From NCBI GenBank assembly GCA_917880885.1, contig OU862913.1, positions 8,060,001 to 8,124,000 on the forward strand: 64,000 nucleotides of DNA. The letters are read 5' to 3'. The notes beneath the pieces are model-generated. The model did no database searches. It saw only the letters and a list, made by a program, of their open reading frames with translations, and was not told where the DNA came from. The stretch comes from Limnephilus marmoratus. Lineage: Eukaryota; Arthropoda; Insecta; Trichoptera; Limnephilidae. Made by a program: the position numbers and the translations under genes. Positions within the stretch are counted from its first letter, which is position 1; each line of letters begins with the position of its first letter. Shown piece after piece: positions 1 through 10,216 of this stretch.

Positions 1-870
1 GTAATTTTAAGTCTCCGCGTATAGTTTTATCCTATAAATGAAACCAGTTCTGTGTTTATAATGCAACGAAAAAAATCCAGGTGGGATTTCATTTTTTGAC
101 GCATTCCTCGTGTTAGAAGTGCATTTATAAAATTCAAGTTGTATTCTTTGGCTGCCAGAATTGGAGGAAAGCCATTTTCATGTTCTGAGTGGAGTTCTAA
201 TTCCCCGCGTACAATCTCACTATATAATTAAAACCAGTTCTGTGTTTAGAATGCAACGAAAAATATCAGGTGGGTTTTTATCTCGCTAACCCGCTTAATA
301 AGAAACTATTCTCGTGTGTGAAGTGCATAAATATAAATGATTGAAGTGCATAAATATACAGTTATAAATTTATAGTTGTATATCGGCTGCATAATCCCCG
401 CGTGCAGATTCAATCTGTAATTAAAACCAGTTCTGTATTAAGAATGCAACAAAAACTCATCAGGTGTTATTTCATTTGCTGACGCATTTCTTATGTTGGA
501 AGTGCATTAATAAAATTCTTGTTTCTTACATTTTATGCTGCCAGAATTAGAGGAAAGCCATTTTCATGTTCTGAGTGTAGTTTTAATTCCCCGCATGCAA
601 ATTTAATCTAAATTGAAACTAGTTCCGTGTTCAGAATACAACGAAAAATTTCAGTTTTGATTTTATCTGCTGATGTATTTTGACGGAACACATTCTCGTG
701 TTCAAAGTGCAGTTTTAAAATTCTGTTTGCAGACTTTATGCAGCCAGAATTTCAGGAAAACCATTTGCATGCTCTGAGTGTAGCTATAATTAAAGAGTGT
801 TGTCAGTTACGTAACTTTTTTAAAATTAGTTACAGTAGAACCAGTTCTTTGATTCGAATGTGGGTGGCTC
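1..870 (+). pseudogene. Decayed C2H2 zinc-finger units, tandem block 1
   Basis: On the plus strand, fragments of the finger core KPFSCSECSFNSPH recur (near 170, 565 and 750), separated by a non-finger stretch containing 'accagttctgtg' near 46, 232, 424, 618 and 840. The spacing of about 190 bases corresponds to a decayed two-finger unit. Stops and lost cysteines or histidines occur in every unit, so no protein is likely. The same unit reappears at 35700-36960 inside a hAT-like element. The block continues beyond the left edge of the window. Confidence 0.65.
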
Positions 871-924
871 ACCCCCCCCCCCCCTCCCTCGAGACTGAAA
901 TCGGAGTGCGGCCCCCAGGCTAAA

Positions 925-973
925 CTATGAACATCCAATTGGCCCGCGATGCTAAAAAGGTTCCCCGCCCCTG
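925..973 (+). mobile_element. Right end of a hAT-like element
   Basis: The sequence runs through '...ggcccgcgatgctaaaa' and ends in ccccgcccctg. Read from the other strand this starts CAGGGGCGGGG, the form of a hAT terminal inverted repeat. The left end would lie outside the window, so the TSD (candidate cactatgg at 974-981) cannot be confirmed. It immediately follows zinc-finger-derived repeat block 1 and a poly-C tract (870-882), the same order as in the complete element at 34796-37248. Confidence 0.5.
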
Positions 974-999
974 CACTATGGGAAAACGTGTAATTTTTT

Positions 1000-1735
1000 A
1001 GGTTTTACTTTGTAGTACGAGCATGAAAAATGTTTTTTTCCACTTATTTAAATATCCCTTTTATCCGAATTTTTAAATATCCCTTTCGAGAACTTGAATA
1101 ACTGCATTCGGGACAAGAAAAAGGTCCGGTCAGGTTTTTGTCCGCTGTGGGTAAACATGTTATTTTTTTGGTAACCTCTTTGAAGAACATGAATAGTCGC
1201 AGTGGAAACATGTAAAAGGTTTTATGTCACTATAAGTCTGCAAATGATTTCTAAGAAGTTCCTTGGTACGTCATGAATAATTGCTGTCGGGACATGAAAA
1301 AGGTTTTTGTTCACTGCGGGTAAACATGTGAATTTTAAGATACAATTTTGTAGCGCATGAATAGCCTCAGTCGGGATATGAAAAAGGTTTTTCATCACTG
1401 TGAGTCACAAGTGCCGTTTTAGTTATTTTTTTTGAGAAGAAAAATTGTTGCAGTCAGGACCTGGGAAAGGTTTTTCTACATTGTAGATTTCTCTTCGTAG
1501 TACATGAATAGTTGCAGTCGGAATATGTAAAAGGTTTTTCTCCACTGTGAGTCAGCAAGTGACTTCTTAGATATCCCTTTTTAGAACACGAATAGTTGCA
1601 ATCCGGACATGAAATAGGTTTTTCTCCTCTAAGAATCGTACTGTAGATTTTTAAATCTCTCTTTTGAGAATTTTTATAACTGCATTCGGAACATGAAAAA
1701 GGTTTAATGCCACTACGAGACCGCTTGTGAATCAT
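1000..1735 (-). pseudogene. Decayed C2H2 zinc-finger array
   Basis: The minus strand encodes remnants of Cys2His2 fingers, the best being at 1500-1720 (IKPFSCSECSYKNSQKR, then GEKPISCPDCNYSC, then HSGEKPFTYSDCNYSC). The third finger has lost a cysteine (FTYSDC) and others lack their histidines. Further left, 1010-1450 holds at least four more units recognisable only from the repeated 'gacatgaaaaaggttttt' linker. The finger family is the same as in the intact array at 38.0-38.9 kb, so this is a dead paralogue or a dead end of the same cluster. Confidence 0.75.
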
Positions 1736-2644
1736 AGTGGAGTAAAGTGTTGCCGCACAGGGAAAACTTAGGAAAATTACTTTCCTCAGGGCCTCTTCAG
1801 TGAAGCTAATGTAAAAACAAGTAAGTGTTGTAAAACCATGTAGGAATATTATACGTAAGACAGTATTAAAATTGTGGATATCCGGTAGGAATACAAGGCC
1901 GATGAAAATAATAATAATTTCCAATTTTTTTATAGCGCGGTTTAGGTATCATCCCCAAGAGCACAATTCTCTAGCCACCCCCTCCCCCCTCCCGGGACGG
2001 ACCAATTTTTTTTTAAGAAGTCCAAATTTACGTTTGTCAACTTCAAATGGAGGGGGGGGGACAACACGGTATTTGGTGAGGGCATTAAAAAGAAATGATA
2101 TGATGGGGAGTGAATGGGAGCCAAGGCAGACATGGCATGAGCAAGTGAATCAAATACTTAAATAAAATTAGACCACACCAAAAGTCAGTACATTGACCGT
2201 GTACCGACAAATCATTTTAGAAAGCGCACGTTTGAAAGTATCTCCTACCCGCAGTATTCCTCCGGTACTGTGCACCGCAACGCAACCATGAGAGATTTAT
2301 TATTTTATTAAAAGCAAGAAGTGTGGGTGATACTGAGTTGTTTGGTGGTCTTTCCTCTCTGGGATTTTTTGTTTGTTTAAAAATCGGCGCCCTCTCGTGA
2401 TCTCGCGCCCCTAGGCACGTGCCTACTTTGCCTTAGGGATAATCCACCACTGTGTTGTCCGCACATGTATAATTAATATGACCACCTCTCCTGTTCACGG
2501 CAGAGAAGGGGTCGCATAACTTTTCTAATATCGCGTGGGCAGCGGTTACGGCGTATAACGTTGAGCTTATTAGCGTATTTTAGGGTAAATTAAACTTGGT
2601 GACATCTAATAATGTTAATGAGTAAATGCAAGACACAAATATGA
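1736..2644. other. Gene-free stretch with old repeats
   Basis: No coding region can be supported. G- and C-runs (1977-1996, 2053-2060) create spurious frames. The stretch 2400-2450 with 'cctaggcacgtgcctactttgcc' looks like an old dispersed repeat. The stretch 2480-2570 (atgaccacctctcctgtt ... gcagcggttacggcgta) resembles part of the inverted-repeat element at 57688-58490. Confidence 0.4.
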
Positions 2645-2648
2645 TGTG

Positions 2649-3362
2649 TGTTACGATACGCCGGAATACACCCCTGCAAATCAATAGGCTACTCACCTGT
2701 GAATGCAAACGGTTCCCCCCCTCCCCACGTCCGCGTGCCAAGCCCAGCACGCACGCGGCGGCCGGCTAGCAACTCGCCCATTCCCCCATAGCCCTCGGTT
2801 GACTGCACCCACGCTGTCGGCCGGTAGACCCGGGCCCTTTGTTCTAGAAGTTTTCTACGGACACGCGATGGCGGAATCCGCCTATAGAAGACCTGTGGAG
2901 AATACCAGCCCCGCCTGGATACCACTCACCTGGCCGTCCTCAAAGACTCCTGCCCCGGTATGTGAGTACCTGAACCGCTAATTGCCTTTTTGCCGTGTGT
3001 CCCTCCCCAGTTTACGCGTAATTATGATCGGTCTCAGAGAGACTCGATACAGAGAGAGATGTTAGGTTTATGACCCCGGAAATAGATAGGCTGTTAATTC
3101 TACCTGTGCTCTATTATTGATTGTGAAATGTACCCCCTGTTGTATTTAAACCAGTTCTCGCCAATACAAACCGTGTTTACTGCAGCTGATTCGTTTCATT
3201 GCCTTCCCCGGCCCGTAGGATTGAGTTTATTTCAGGAATGCCACACTTGCGCCTAAGAGATCCCACAACCCTGGTGATGATAGCCTCTACCGCTCTGCTG
3301 ACCGAATTATTCTGAGCTAGACCGTCGGCAGAATGTAGGCACCTCAGGCAGGTGTGCTAACA
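2649..3362 (+). repeat. Gypsy-A 5' LTR
   Basis: Starts TGTTACGATACGCC and ends GTGTGCTAACA, giving TGTTA/TAACA ends. It matches 32551-33256 almost throughout. The main differences are an extra tract around 3078-3096 (ccccggaaatagataggc) and a shorter tract near 3150. The run 'gtatttaaa' near 3143 could be part of its promoter, but this is not demonstrated. Confidence 0.92.
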
Positions 3363-3363
3363 C

Positions 3364-3381
3364 TGGCGCCCAACGTGGGGC
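3364..3381 (+). promoter_or_regulatory. Primer-binding site, tRNA-Lys type
   Basis: TGGCGCCCAACGTGGGGC lies one base after the 5' LTR. This is the classic complement of the 3' end of tRNA-Lys used to prime minus-strand synthesis. Confidence 0.9.
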
Positions 3382-3832
3382 AATTTTTTTCCTCTATTTC
3401 AGCATCCTGCACTCATCTTTTCTCCACGTTTAACACTGTCGCCCGATCGTGGGGCATTTTTTTCCTTTTTTCCTTAGCACCACGTTTAACACTGTCACGA
3501 ACGTGGGGCAATTTTTTTGCGTTTTGGTTCCAACCCTGGACGCCACATGGTGGGACAACTCTTTTTTCTTCTTTTTTCCTTAGCATTCTTAATTTATCTT
3601 TTCCCCACGTGTAACACAGGATACCAAAACGGCCATTTGCAGTCCGAAAGAATTGCAAGTACTATTCCAATCAGCCGGAAATGTGTTCCCGAGTACTTTT
3701 GTGTGAGCCTGGGAGATTGCGCGGGATTTTTACGAATCCTTCAGAATGTTTTGGCGGGATTTGAAACGACAAAAGCATATACCTTCCATAATATGGTTAT
3801 AAATAATACCTCTTTCTCCTCATAAATAATAT
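3382..3832 (+). repeat. Gypsy-A leader with degenerate tandem primer-site-like copies
   Basis: The primer site plus a T-run recurs in decayed form about every 70-90 bases: 'acactgtcgcccgatcgtgg' near 3430, 'acactgtcacgaacgtgggg' near 3488 and 'ccctggacgccacatggtgg' near 3533. Each is followed by a T-rich tract. Open frames across this leader are short and show no conserved motif. Confidence 0.65.
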
Positions 3833-5455
3833 AGGAACCCAATACTATGCGGATGTTCTTATAAACTATAGACCTATTTGTATTATGTCTGCTTTACCCA
3901 AACTTTTCGAGTCATTAGTATTAGATACCATTGTAAAACCTATCAACAATATTATTGTTCCTAACCAACATGGCTTTATCAGAGGTCGATCTACCTTAAG
4001 TAATTTAACTATCTATAATAATTACATATCCGAATCCCTTAGTCTGAAACAACAAGTGGATTCTATATACACTGATTTCAGTAAAGCATTTGATAAGGTT
4101 CGACATCACATTCTTATATCCAAACTCCGACTGTTAGGCATCAAAGGAAGTTTATTGACATGGATTATCAGTTACCTCAGTAATAGAGTGCTTAGTGTGA
4201 GGATTAATTTTATAGAATCCTATGTATTCGAGGCCATAAGTGGTGTCCCGCAAGGGTCCCACCTCGGCCCAATATTCTTCTTAATATTCATTAATGACAT
4301 TGTAAACATATTTAAAGATGTACAAGTCCTACTTTTTGCGGATGATCTAAAATTGTTTAAAAAAATACGAAATATATATGATTGCCTAATTTTACAAGCT
4401 AATTTAGATGAATTTTTTAAATGGTGCGAACAAAATATGTTATTTTTGAATACTGAGAAATGTCAAGTAATACGATTTTCCAGAACTCATTCTCATATTT
4501 TACATGAATATAATTTAAATAATGTTAAATTAACACCAGTATTACAAATTCGCGACTTGGGAGTTATATTCGATTCAAACTTAACATTCACACCACATAT
4601 AGATAATATAACTAATAAGGCTTTAAAGATTCTTGGCTTCCTTTGTAGAACCCTAACTGATTTTAAGTCCTTGGATTGCATGAAAACACTCTACATTTCA
4701 TTAGTTAGATGTCAAGTTGAATATAATTCACCTATTTGGTCCCCTTTCTATAAAGTACACTCTAACAAAATAGAACGAGTTCAACACAAATTTCTTAGAT
4801 ACTTAAATTTCAAACTCAAAATTCCAATAGAAAACATTAATTATTTAAGTTTAATGAATCGACTAAATTTAATTACGCTGTCTGACAGAAGAATCATTTC
4901 AGACCTAATTTTATTGTACAGAATTATGAACAACCTAATTGACAGCCCTGCCATCGTTTCTACTATTAAACTTCTTGTACCGACAAGGAATACTAGACAA
5001 AATATAACATTCTTTTGCAACACATACACAACTAACTATCAATCACACTCACTTACCAATAGGATGCATTATTTAGGCAACAAGTTTGGTGGTATTGTAG
5101 ATGTATTCGCTGATTCCCTTTACATTCTAAAATGCAATTTAAACCAACACTTTGTTGAATCCTACAAATTATTGTAACATGGGTATAATATATTTAACGA
5201 TTTGATTTGTTATTGTAATGTTTATATTATATTTTGTTCTATGTTATTGTTAAATATTACATTGTTTAAAATATTTCACGGGTTTCCACAAGATTATACA
5301 AGTGGTTTTTTTTTTCTTTAAAAACTACTTGTATATTCTTAAAAGTTTTTTCACTTTTATAACTTTTGGTATAAATTCTATGTATGTGTTATCCTAGATA
5401 TCTTAAATATTATTTTCTAATCTATGTAAAAGCCCCTACGGGCGTATAACAACAA

Positions 5456-5494
<39 letters not shown>
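3833..5494 (+). mobile_element. 5'-truncated non-LTR retrotransposon (LINE) in the Gypsy-A leader
   Basis: The RT reading frame begins just inside the insertion. It is followed by an AT-rich 3' UTR (5178-5440), the motif 'gcccctacgggcgtataaca' and an (AAAT)n tail at 5455-5493, a typical LINE 3' end. The 5' boundary is estimated from where leader-like sequence stops. No clean TSD was resolved. Confidence 0.75.
3864..5177 (+). pseudogene. LINE reverse transcriptase, 5'-truncated
   Basis: This reads as the RT and C-terminal part of a Jockey/CR1-type LINE ORF2, which nicks target DNA and reverse-transcribes its own RNA at the nick. Conserved blocks appear in order: NYRPI at 3864, NQHGFIRGRSTLSNL, DFSKAFDKVRHHIL, GVPQGSHLGPIFFLIFINDI and the catalytic FADDLKLF (FADD near 4336-4347). 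They continue into the usual YNSPIWSPFY region and a C-terminal tail ending at a stop at 5177. An uninterrupted frame of 430 codons starts at 3885. The apurinic endonuclease and ORF1 are missing, so the copy is dead on arrival. The clade is not certain. Confidence 0.85.
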
Positions 5495-5495
<1 letters not shown>

Positions 5496-6194
5496 GAAAT
5501 GTTGTTTTATATATTTTTTCCTCCCATAAATATTTAGGTACAGTGTTGTCATATTTACATAACAAGTGAAAAACAGTGCGGTTACTTTCTCCCGCGAATT
5601 GTGGGAATTTGTGCTTATAAAAGTGAATCCGTCAGGTGTCGTGCTGTGAATTTATTTAAAGGTGTTCAGTGAAATCAAGCCACGTGACCTTACGGTGTTT
5701 TACGGTCTTTTTTTACGGCTAAAGTGACGTTTTTGTGCTTCAACAAATAGTATTTTTTCCGAAAGTGTTTTGTGAAACCAAAAATACTCATTCCCAGAGG
5801 GAAACCGCTGGCCGATTTTCTTCAAAAAATCAAAACACTTTAAGAAATTTTCAACAAAGTGGTGTTTTTCCGAAAGTGTCTTGTGAAACCAAAAATACAC
5901 ATTCCCAGAGAGAGACCACTGCCCATTTTTTTCAAAAAATCAAATACTTTGAAAAATTTGAACAAGTTTTCAAAAGTGCTTATTTAAAACACAAAAGAGC
6001 AATTTCGTAAGAACCCCCCCTGGCAAAATTTTTTCCCCCCCTCAAAAAAAAAACCACTTCAAAACGAAAATACGGCAAAAAAAATTTTAATTTTGGACTT
6101 CTTTTTTTATAATTTTTTTTTTGTTTTTTTTTCTTTCTGCTCATCGTCCAGCGAAAGAATTTAAGTTGTCACGCCGTCCACCACCTACACCATA
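5495..6194 (+). repeat. Gypsy-A leader, distal part, with a twofold repeat
   Basis: A unit of about 110 bases is present twice (about 5738-5852 and 5853-5960). Each contains 'ccgaaagtg', 'gtgaaaccaaaaatac' and 'cattcccagag', followed by 'ttcaaaaaatcaaa'. The 91-codon frame across the repeat is a by-product of it. T- and C-runs fill 6010-6150. Confidence 0.6.
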
Positions 6195-7154
6195 ATGGAA
6201 TCCAACGAAGCAAACACGCCACAAACCCTAGGCATCATTTCTAATGTGTTCAGCTTATCAAAAACTGGCCTGCAAGCCGTTTTAAAAGACAGAGGGTTTT
6301 CCACCATGAATAAGTCAAAGACTGCTTTGAGAGCGTACGCTCTGCTGTTCAACAAAAGATACACAAGAAGGATAAACCTCACATCAACAAATGAAGACAA
6401 TGAACCCGTCATCACCACAGTTTCCAAAAACCCACCTTCTAGTAAAGAACCAGAGGCAATCGCTAAAATTAAACAAGACACGGCACCCATCACGGCACAA
6501 GGAAAAACCTACGACCTCTCCTCTTGGAAAATCAAATACAACGGCGTTACTAATGTACTGGATTTCATTGAAAGAATCGAGGAGACGGCAACCATCAAGA
6601 ATGTTCCCTTTGATGTGCTCCAAAGAAATTTTATAGAGTTAATTTCTCCAGAATTAATTCCCTGGCACCGTATCCAGAAACCCAAATGTAAGGAATGGAA
6701 CAAACTGAGGACAGCATTGATAACCAGTTTCGGCAAATCGGAAGCGCAACACAGAATAAAACTTTCTTTACTATCCATCAAACAGTTAGTAAACGAATCT
6801 GTGGCTACATTTATAGAAAGGGCCGAAACCATAAACATAAAGCTCTCCCACCCTGTGTCGGAAGTCGAATTATTACCGGTTATAACGGATGGCCTCCTAC
6901 AAAGGTATGAAAACATTATCACCTCACAGAAAATCACGTCACTGGCCCAATTAAGCGAAGTATGCACACTCCTAGAATCTTACCAAGACAGGAAGAATAC
7001 CCAAGCGGCATCAACCAACATTACTGTGCCAAGCCGTTCTTCGGGATTAAAACCGAAATATGACAACAAAAAAGTTTGCACCTTTTGCAAAAAAGTAGGC
7101 CACCTAGCTGATACCTGTTTTAAGGTATCAGCTAGGTGGCCTACTTTTAGCTGA
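6195..7154 (+). pseudogene. Gypsy-A gag, truncated at the zinc knuckle
   Basis: Nucleocapsid/capsid precursor of Gypsy-A. The start at 6195 opens a 319-codon frame. The capsid-like middle (about residues 105-270, with WKIKYNGVTNVLDFIERI and a repeated leucine pattern) precedes one CCHC knuckle, CTFCKKVGHLADTC, at about residues 295-308. Such knuckles bind element RNA during packaging. Immediately after it the frame runs into a 43-base insertion made of a palindrome (7105-7177) and ends in unrelated residues. The natural continuation (ARRLQEIQ) resumes only at about 7175. The encoded protein is therefore truncated. Confidence 0.8.
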
Positions 7155-7177
7155 TACCTGTTTTAAGGTATCAGCTA
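7092..7177 (+). repeat. Palindromic insertion inside gag
   Basis: Bases 7092-7104 (aaagtaggccacc) are followed by a 30-base near-palindrome at 7105-7134, then by the exact reverse complement of 7092-7104 at 7135-7147, then by a second identical 30-base unit at 7148-7177. The result is a perfect inverted repeat with 24-base arms and an 8-base loop. Confidence 0.95.
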
Positions 7178-7204
7178 GAAGGCTTCAAGAGATCCAAATA
7201 TAAC

Positions 7205-7620
7205 ATGGATAGGCTGCAAGATACTAGCAATGCCAAACCCCTAGTGGATTTTTCTAAACCCCCACCCAACTTCTTCACAAGGAAGCCAAAAAACTAAATG
7301 GTAACCTCTCAGGTATTCATTCCGTATCAAGGTAAAAGGAGTGGACTGATTGGTTATCACACATCAAGTATTTTAATCATACCTTGAATATTGCGACAAC
7401 TGCAAATAATGTTTCTCAGTTAGTCATCGGTGCCCTTGCTTTGCCAATCAAGTGTGACAGTAAAATAGTTACAATTAATTTTCTAATAGTGCCATCTATA
7501 TCCCAGAATTTCATCCTTGGTGTTGACTTCTGGAAGGCGTTCAGCGTTGCCCCCCAAGTATTTAATACCCTTGGTGAGGCGCAGCTGACTGCACACATTA
7601 GCTAAATTCGCACAATCATA
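7205..7620 (+). pseudogene. Gypsy-A protease remnant
   Basis: The segment 7384-7605 retains the C-terminal half of a retroviral-type aspartic protease: a beta-rich stretch, then FILGVDFWKAFSV, the usual 'ILGxDFL' landmark. The upstream half that should hold the catalytic DTG/DSG triad (7290-7383) is scrambled, with stops in every frame, so the enzyme cannot be active. The region lies between gag and RT, as expected for gag-pro-pol order. Confidence 0.7.
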
Positions 7621-7632
7621 CCTCACGAGAAC

Positions 7633-8595
7633 TTGAACACTGACCAAGCTCGTCAATTAAAGGAAGTGGTCAATAAATTCGAATCAATATCCTTCGAAAA
7701 ATGTGGTTTGGGTCTAACCAATTTGGTGGAACACCATATAAAAACTAATGGTCCCCCAATCAAGCAACGTTATTATAATTTGGCTCCACAAAAACTGAAG
7801 CTTCTAGAAAAAGAACTCGACGAAATGTTGAAATTGGGAGTAGTGGTTCCCAGCAGAAGTGCGTGGACCAACCCTACTCTCTTGGTTTCCAAAAAAGACG
7901 GCTCCGCTCGCTTCTGCCTTGACAGCAGACGTCTTAATTCTTGCACAGAGGCCGACGCGTACCCTCTGCCATATGTTCATGCAATCTTAGACAAATTGCG
8001 TAACGCCAAGTTCATTTCGTCAATCGATTTAAGCAAGGCTTTCTGGCAAATACCCCTAGACGCTGAATCCTGTGAAAAAACCGCTTTTGTTGTACCCGGC
8101 AGGGGAATGTTCCATATTAAAAGATTACCTTTTGGTCTAAAAAACCGCCCCGCCGAGTTACAAAGGTTAATGGACAAATTGTTTGACCCCGAAGCCGACA
8201 ACAATCTATTCTGCTATCTTGATGACCTCATCATCATTAGCGACACGTTCGAAAAACACTTGCAAATGCTGGATAAAGTTTTCCATCAACTTAAGTTTGC
8301 TGGTTTAACCATCAACTTAAAGAAATCTGAATTCTGTAAGTCTCGTTTACGTTATTTGGGATTCATTGTAGACGAAAAAAGTCTAAGAACAGACCCTGCT
8401 AAGATGGAAGCCATGGCAAATTTTCCTCGTCCCAAAAACGCGAAAGAAGTCAAAGCTTTCCTCGGACTCACAGGTTACTACAGGGATTCATTAAAGACTT
8501 TTCCACAATCTCAGCACCCCTCAACAAAATTACCGGCATCCGTAAAGGCGTTAGCAACTTTCGTTGGTCTAATGAAACTGAATAAGCTTTTATAA
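7633..8595 (+). pseudogene. Gypsy-A reverse transcriptase
   Basis: Gypsy-type RT with the expected blocks: GPPIKQRYYNLAPQKLK, VVPSRSAWTNPTLLVSKKDG, RFCLDSRRLNSCTEADAYPL, SSIDLSKAFWQIPL, then FGLKNRPAELQRLMD and the catalytic CYLDDLIIIS (YLDD at 8214-8225). LRYLGFIVDEKS and the connection motif AFLGLTGYY follow. The finger motif usually reads FGLKNAPATFQ, so RPAEL indicates decay. After GLTGYY (about 8485) a frameshift turns the rest into unrelated residues up to the stop at 8595. Confidence 0.88.
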
Positions 8596-9550
8596 CTTAA
8601 AAAAATGTTCTTCAGACAGCTCCAGTCCTAAATTGTCCGGACTTTGCACTCCCTTTCACCCTTCGGACGCCTCAAATGTTGGAATCGGTGGAGTTTTGAC
8701 ATAAGAATTCTCTGACGGCGAACACCCTGTGGCTTACTTTTCCCGCTTCTTAAATAAGCACGAAAAGAATTACGGTATCACCGAGAAAGAGTTACTGGCC
8801 GTACTGGAATCCGTTCACCATTTCCGCGGCTACATAGACGGTAGTAAATTCAGTGTGATCACTGACCACAGTAGTTTAAAATGGTTAATTTCCTTAAACA
8901 ATCCCTCCGGCAGGCTCGCTCACTGGGCCTCACGCCTGTCGCAATACAACTTTGACGTCATACACCGCAAAGGTGCGGACAACACCGTCCCAGACGCCCT
9001 TACAAGAATTGAATTAGCCACTTTAAATACCGGTGCAATTGCAACTACACCATCCACAAAGGATGAATGGTACCTCAAAAATTTTGATGGTTGCCAAAAT
9101 AATCAACAAAAGTTTCCCAATTTTATTATAAAAGAAGGACAACTATACCGCAATTTTAAAGCCCCCCTATCTATCCTTGAGGACCACTCCTGGAAACTTG
9201 TTGTTCCCCTCGAAAAGAGAGAAAAAATAATTATCGACAACCATAGCGCACCCGGCTCTATACACCCAGGAACTTTCAAGACGTATAAAAAGATTTCCTT
9301 GAAATACTACTGGCCCGGCCTCTATAAGCAAGTTCGCAATTATATTTCTAAATGTGAAACATGTAAAGCTTACAAACATAGTACGACATCTCCCGCCGGT
9401 TTAATGGGCAAACCCAAACGCGCTGATAGACCCCTGCAGTCGCTGTCTATGGACCTCATAGGACCTTTTCCCCGAAGCTATGCCGGACATATGCACATAC
9501 TCAGCGTAGTGGATATTTTCTCTAAATTTAGTTGGATCTTCCCTTTATAG
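8596..9550 (+). pseudogene. Gypsy-A RNase H and integrase N-terminal part
   Basis: The RNase H start (a frame encoding DASNVGIGG near 8670) is out of frame with the main block. An uninterrupted stretch from 8729 then encodes the rest of RNase H (NYGITEKELLAVLESVHHFR, FSVITDHSSLKWL, VIHRKGADNTVPDALTR). The zinc-binding HHCC head of integrase follows (IHPGTFKTYKKI ... CETCKAYK), then the first catalytic aspartate region (LSMDLIGPFPRSYAGH). A stop at 9548-9550 interrupts the core. These domains degrade the RNA strand and insert the DNA copy. Confidence 0.85.
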
Positions 9551-9703
9551 CCAACGCAGCCGCCATTGTCAAACTTCTGGAGAAACACATCTTCATACCT
9601 TACGGAACCCCTAGAACGGTGATAGTTGACAATGGAAAACAATTTATAGCTCAGGAATTCAAAGACTTCCTTGCTAAATATGGGATTAGGTATCTTAATC
9701 TTC
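9551..9703 (+). pseudogene. Gypsy-A integrase core, second fragment
   Basis: After a frameshift the integrase core continues with YGTPRTVIVDNGKQFIAQEF, carrying the second catalytic aspartate (VDNG), and KDFLAKYGIRYLN. It is cut here by Copia-1. The gene resumes 12.5 kb away at 22164. Confidence 0.85.
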
Positions 9704-9830
9704 TGGGCCCATAACCTATTAAATGAAACACGTTGTTTTATTCAGGAGACAGCGAGAACTAATATTTATTAAGCTTAGAAACATAGACAAAGATGGCATT
9801 AGTGGTAGGTACTTTGATAACTAAATAACA
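9704..9830 (-). repeat. Copia-1 3' LTR
   Basis: Read on the minus strand it starts TGTTATTTAGTTATC and ends GGTTATGGGCCCA. By analogy with Copia-2 the last 13 bases are the primer-binding motif, so the LTR proper may be only 9717-9830. The purine run AGTGGGGG (9831-9838) directly precedes it and fits a polypurine tract. Confidence 0.8.
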
Positions 9831-9840
9831 CCCCCACTTA
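9831..9840 (-). promoter_or_regulatory. Copia-1 polypurine tract
   Basis: The minus strand reads AAGTGGGGGTG at the junction with the 3' LTR, the position where plus-strand DNA synthesis is primed. Confidence 0.65.
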
Positions 9841-9872
9841 TCAAAATAACGTACATATTACAATAAAGGTAT

Positions 9873-10204
9873 TTTGGCATATGACTTTATTTGGTAGGAT
9901 CGTACTTACTAATGTAGCCAAGGTATGAAGATAAATTAATACACAGGTTGAGGTTCCGGACTCCACGTTTATTGAATGTTGGATACAAAGCATGACACGA
10001 CAAAAGTTCGATTCAGAAGGATTTGAAGGAAAATGGCGAGTATGACAGCGAACAGCGACGAACGACCCAAAAGGGCGCAAGGAAGGGAATGAAGTTGCCT
10101 ACCAGTTTATTCTGGCGTCTGGCCCGCAAGCGCTCAGATCTCAGGGATACCCTTATACAAAATTACTTTATGGCTGTAAAATGAAATCGCTGTCATTCTC
10201 TACA
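9873..10204 (-). repeat. Gypsy-B 3' LTR
   Basis: On the minus strand it starts TGTAGAGAATGACAGCG and ends GTCATATGCCAAA. Only one substitution against the 5' LTR was noticed by eye (9918, a versus g in 'atgtagccaag'), so the insertion is recent. Confidence 0.9.
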
Positions 10205-10216
10205 TACCTTCCTCCC
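10205..10216 (-). promoter_or_regulatory. Gypsy-B polypurine tract
   Basis: The minus strand reads TGGGAGGAAGGTA immediately before the 3' LTR, a purine-rich primer for plus-strand synthesis. Confidence 0.75.

Noticed and set aside
2689..2981. Overlapping frames of 78-92 codons on both strands
   Set aside because: They lie in the Gypsy-A 5' LTR and recur in the 3' LTR at 32591-32883. GC-rich LTR sequence explains them.
5735..6010. A 91-codon frame in the Gypsy-A leader
   Set aside because: It is built from two copies of a leader repeat, with no start context or motif.
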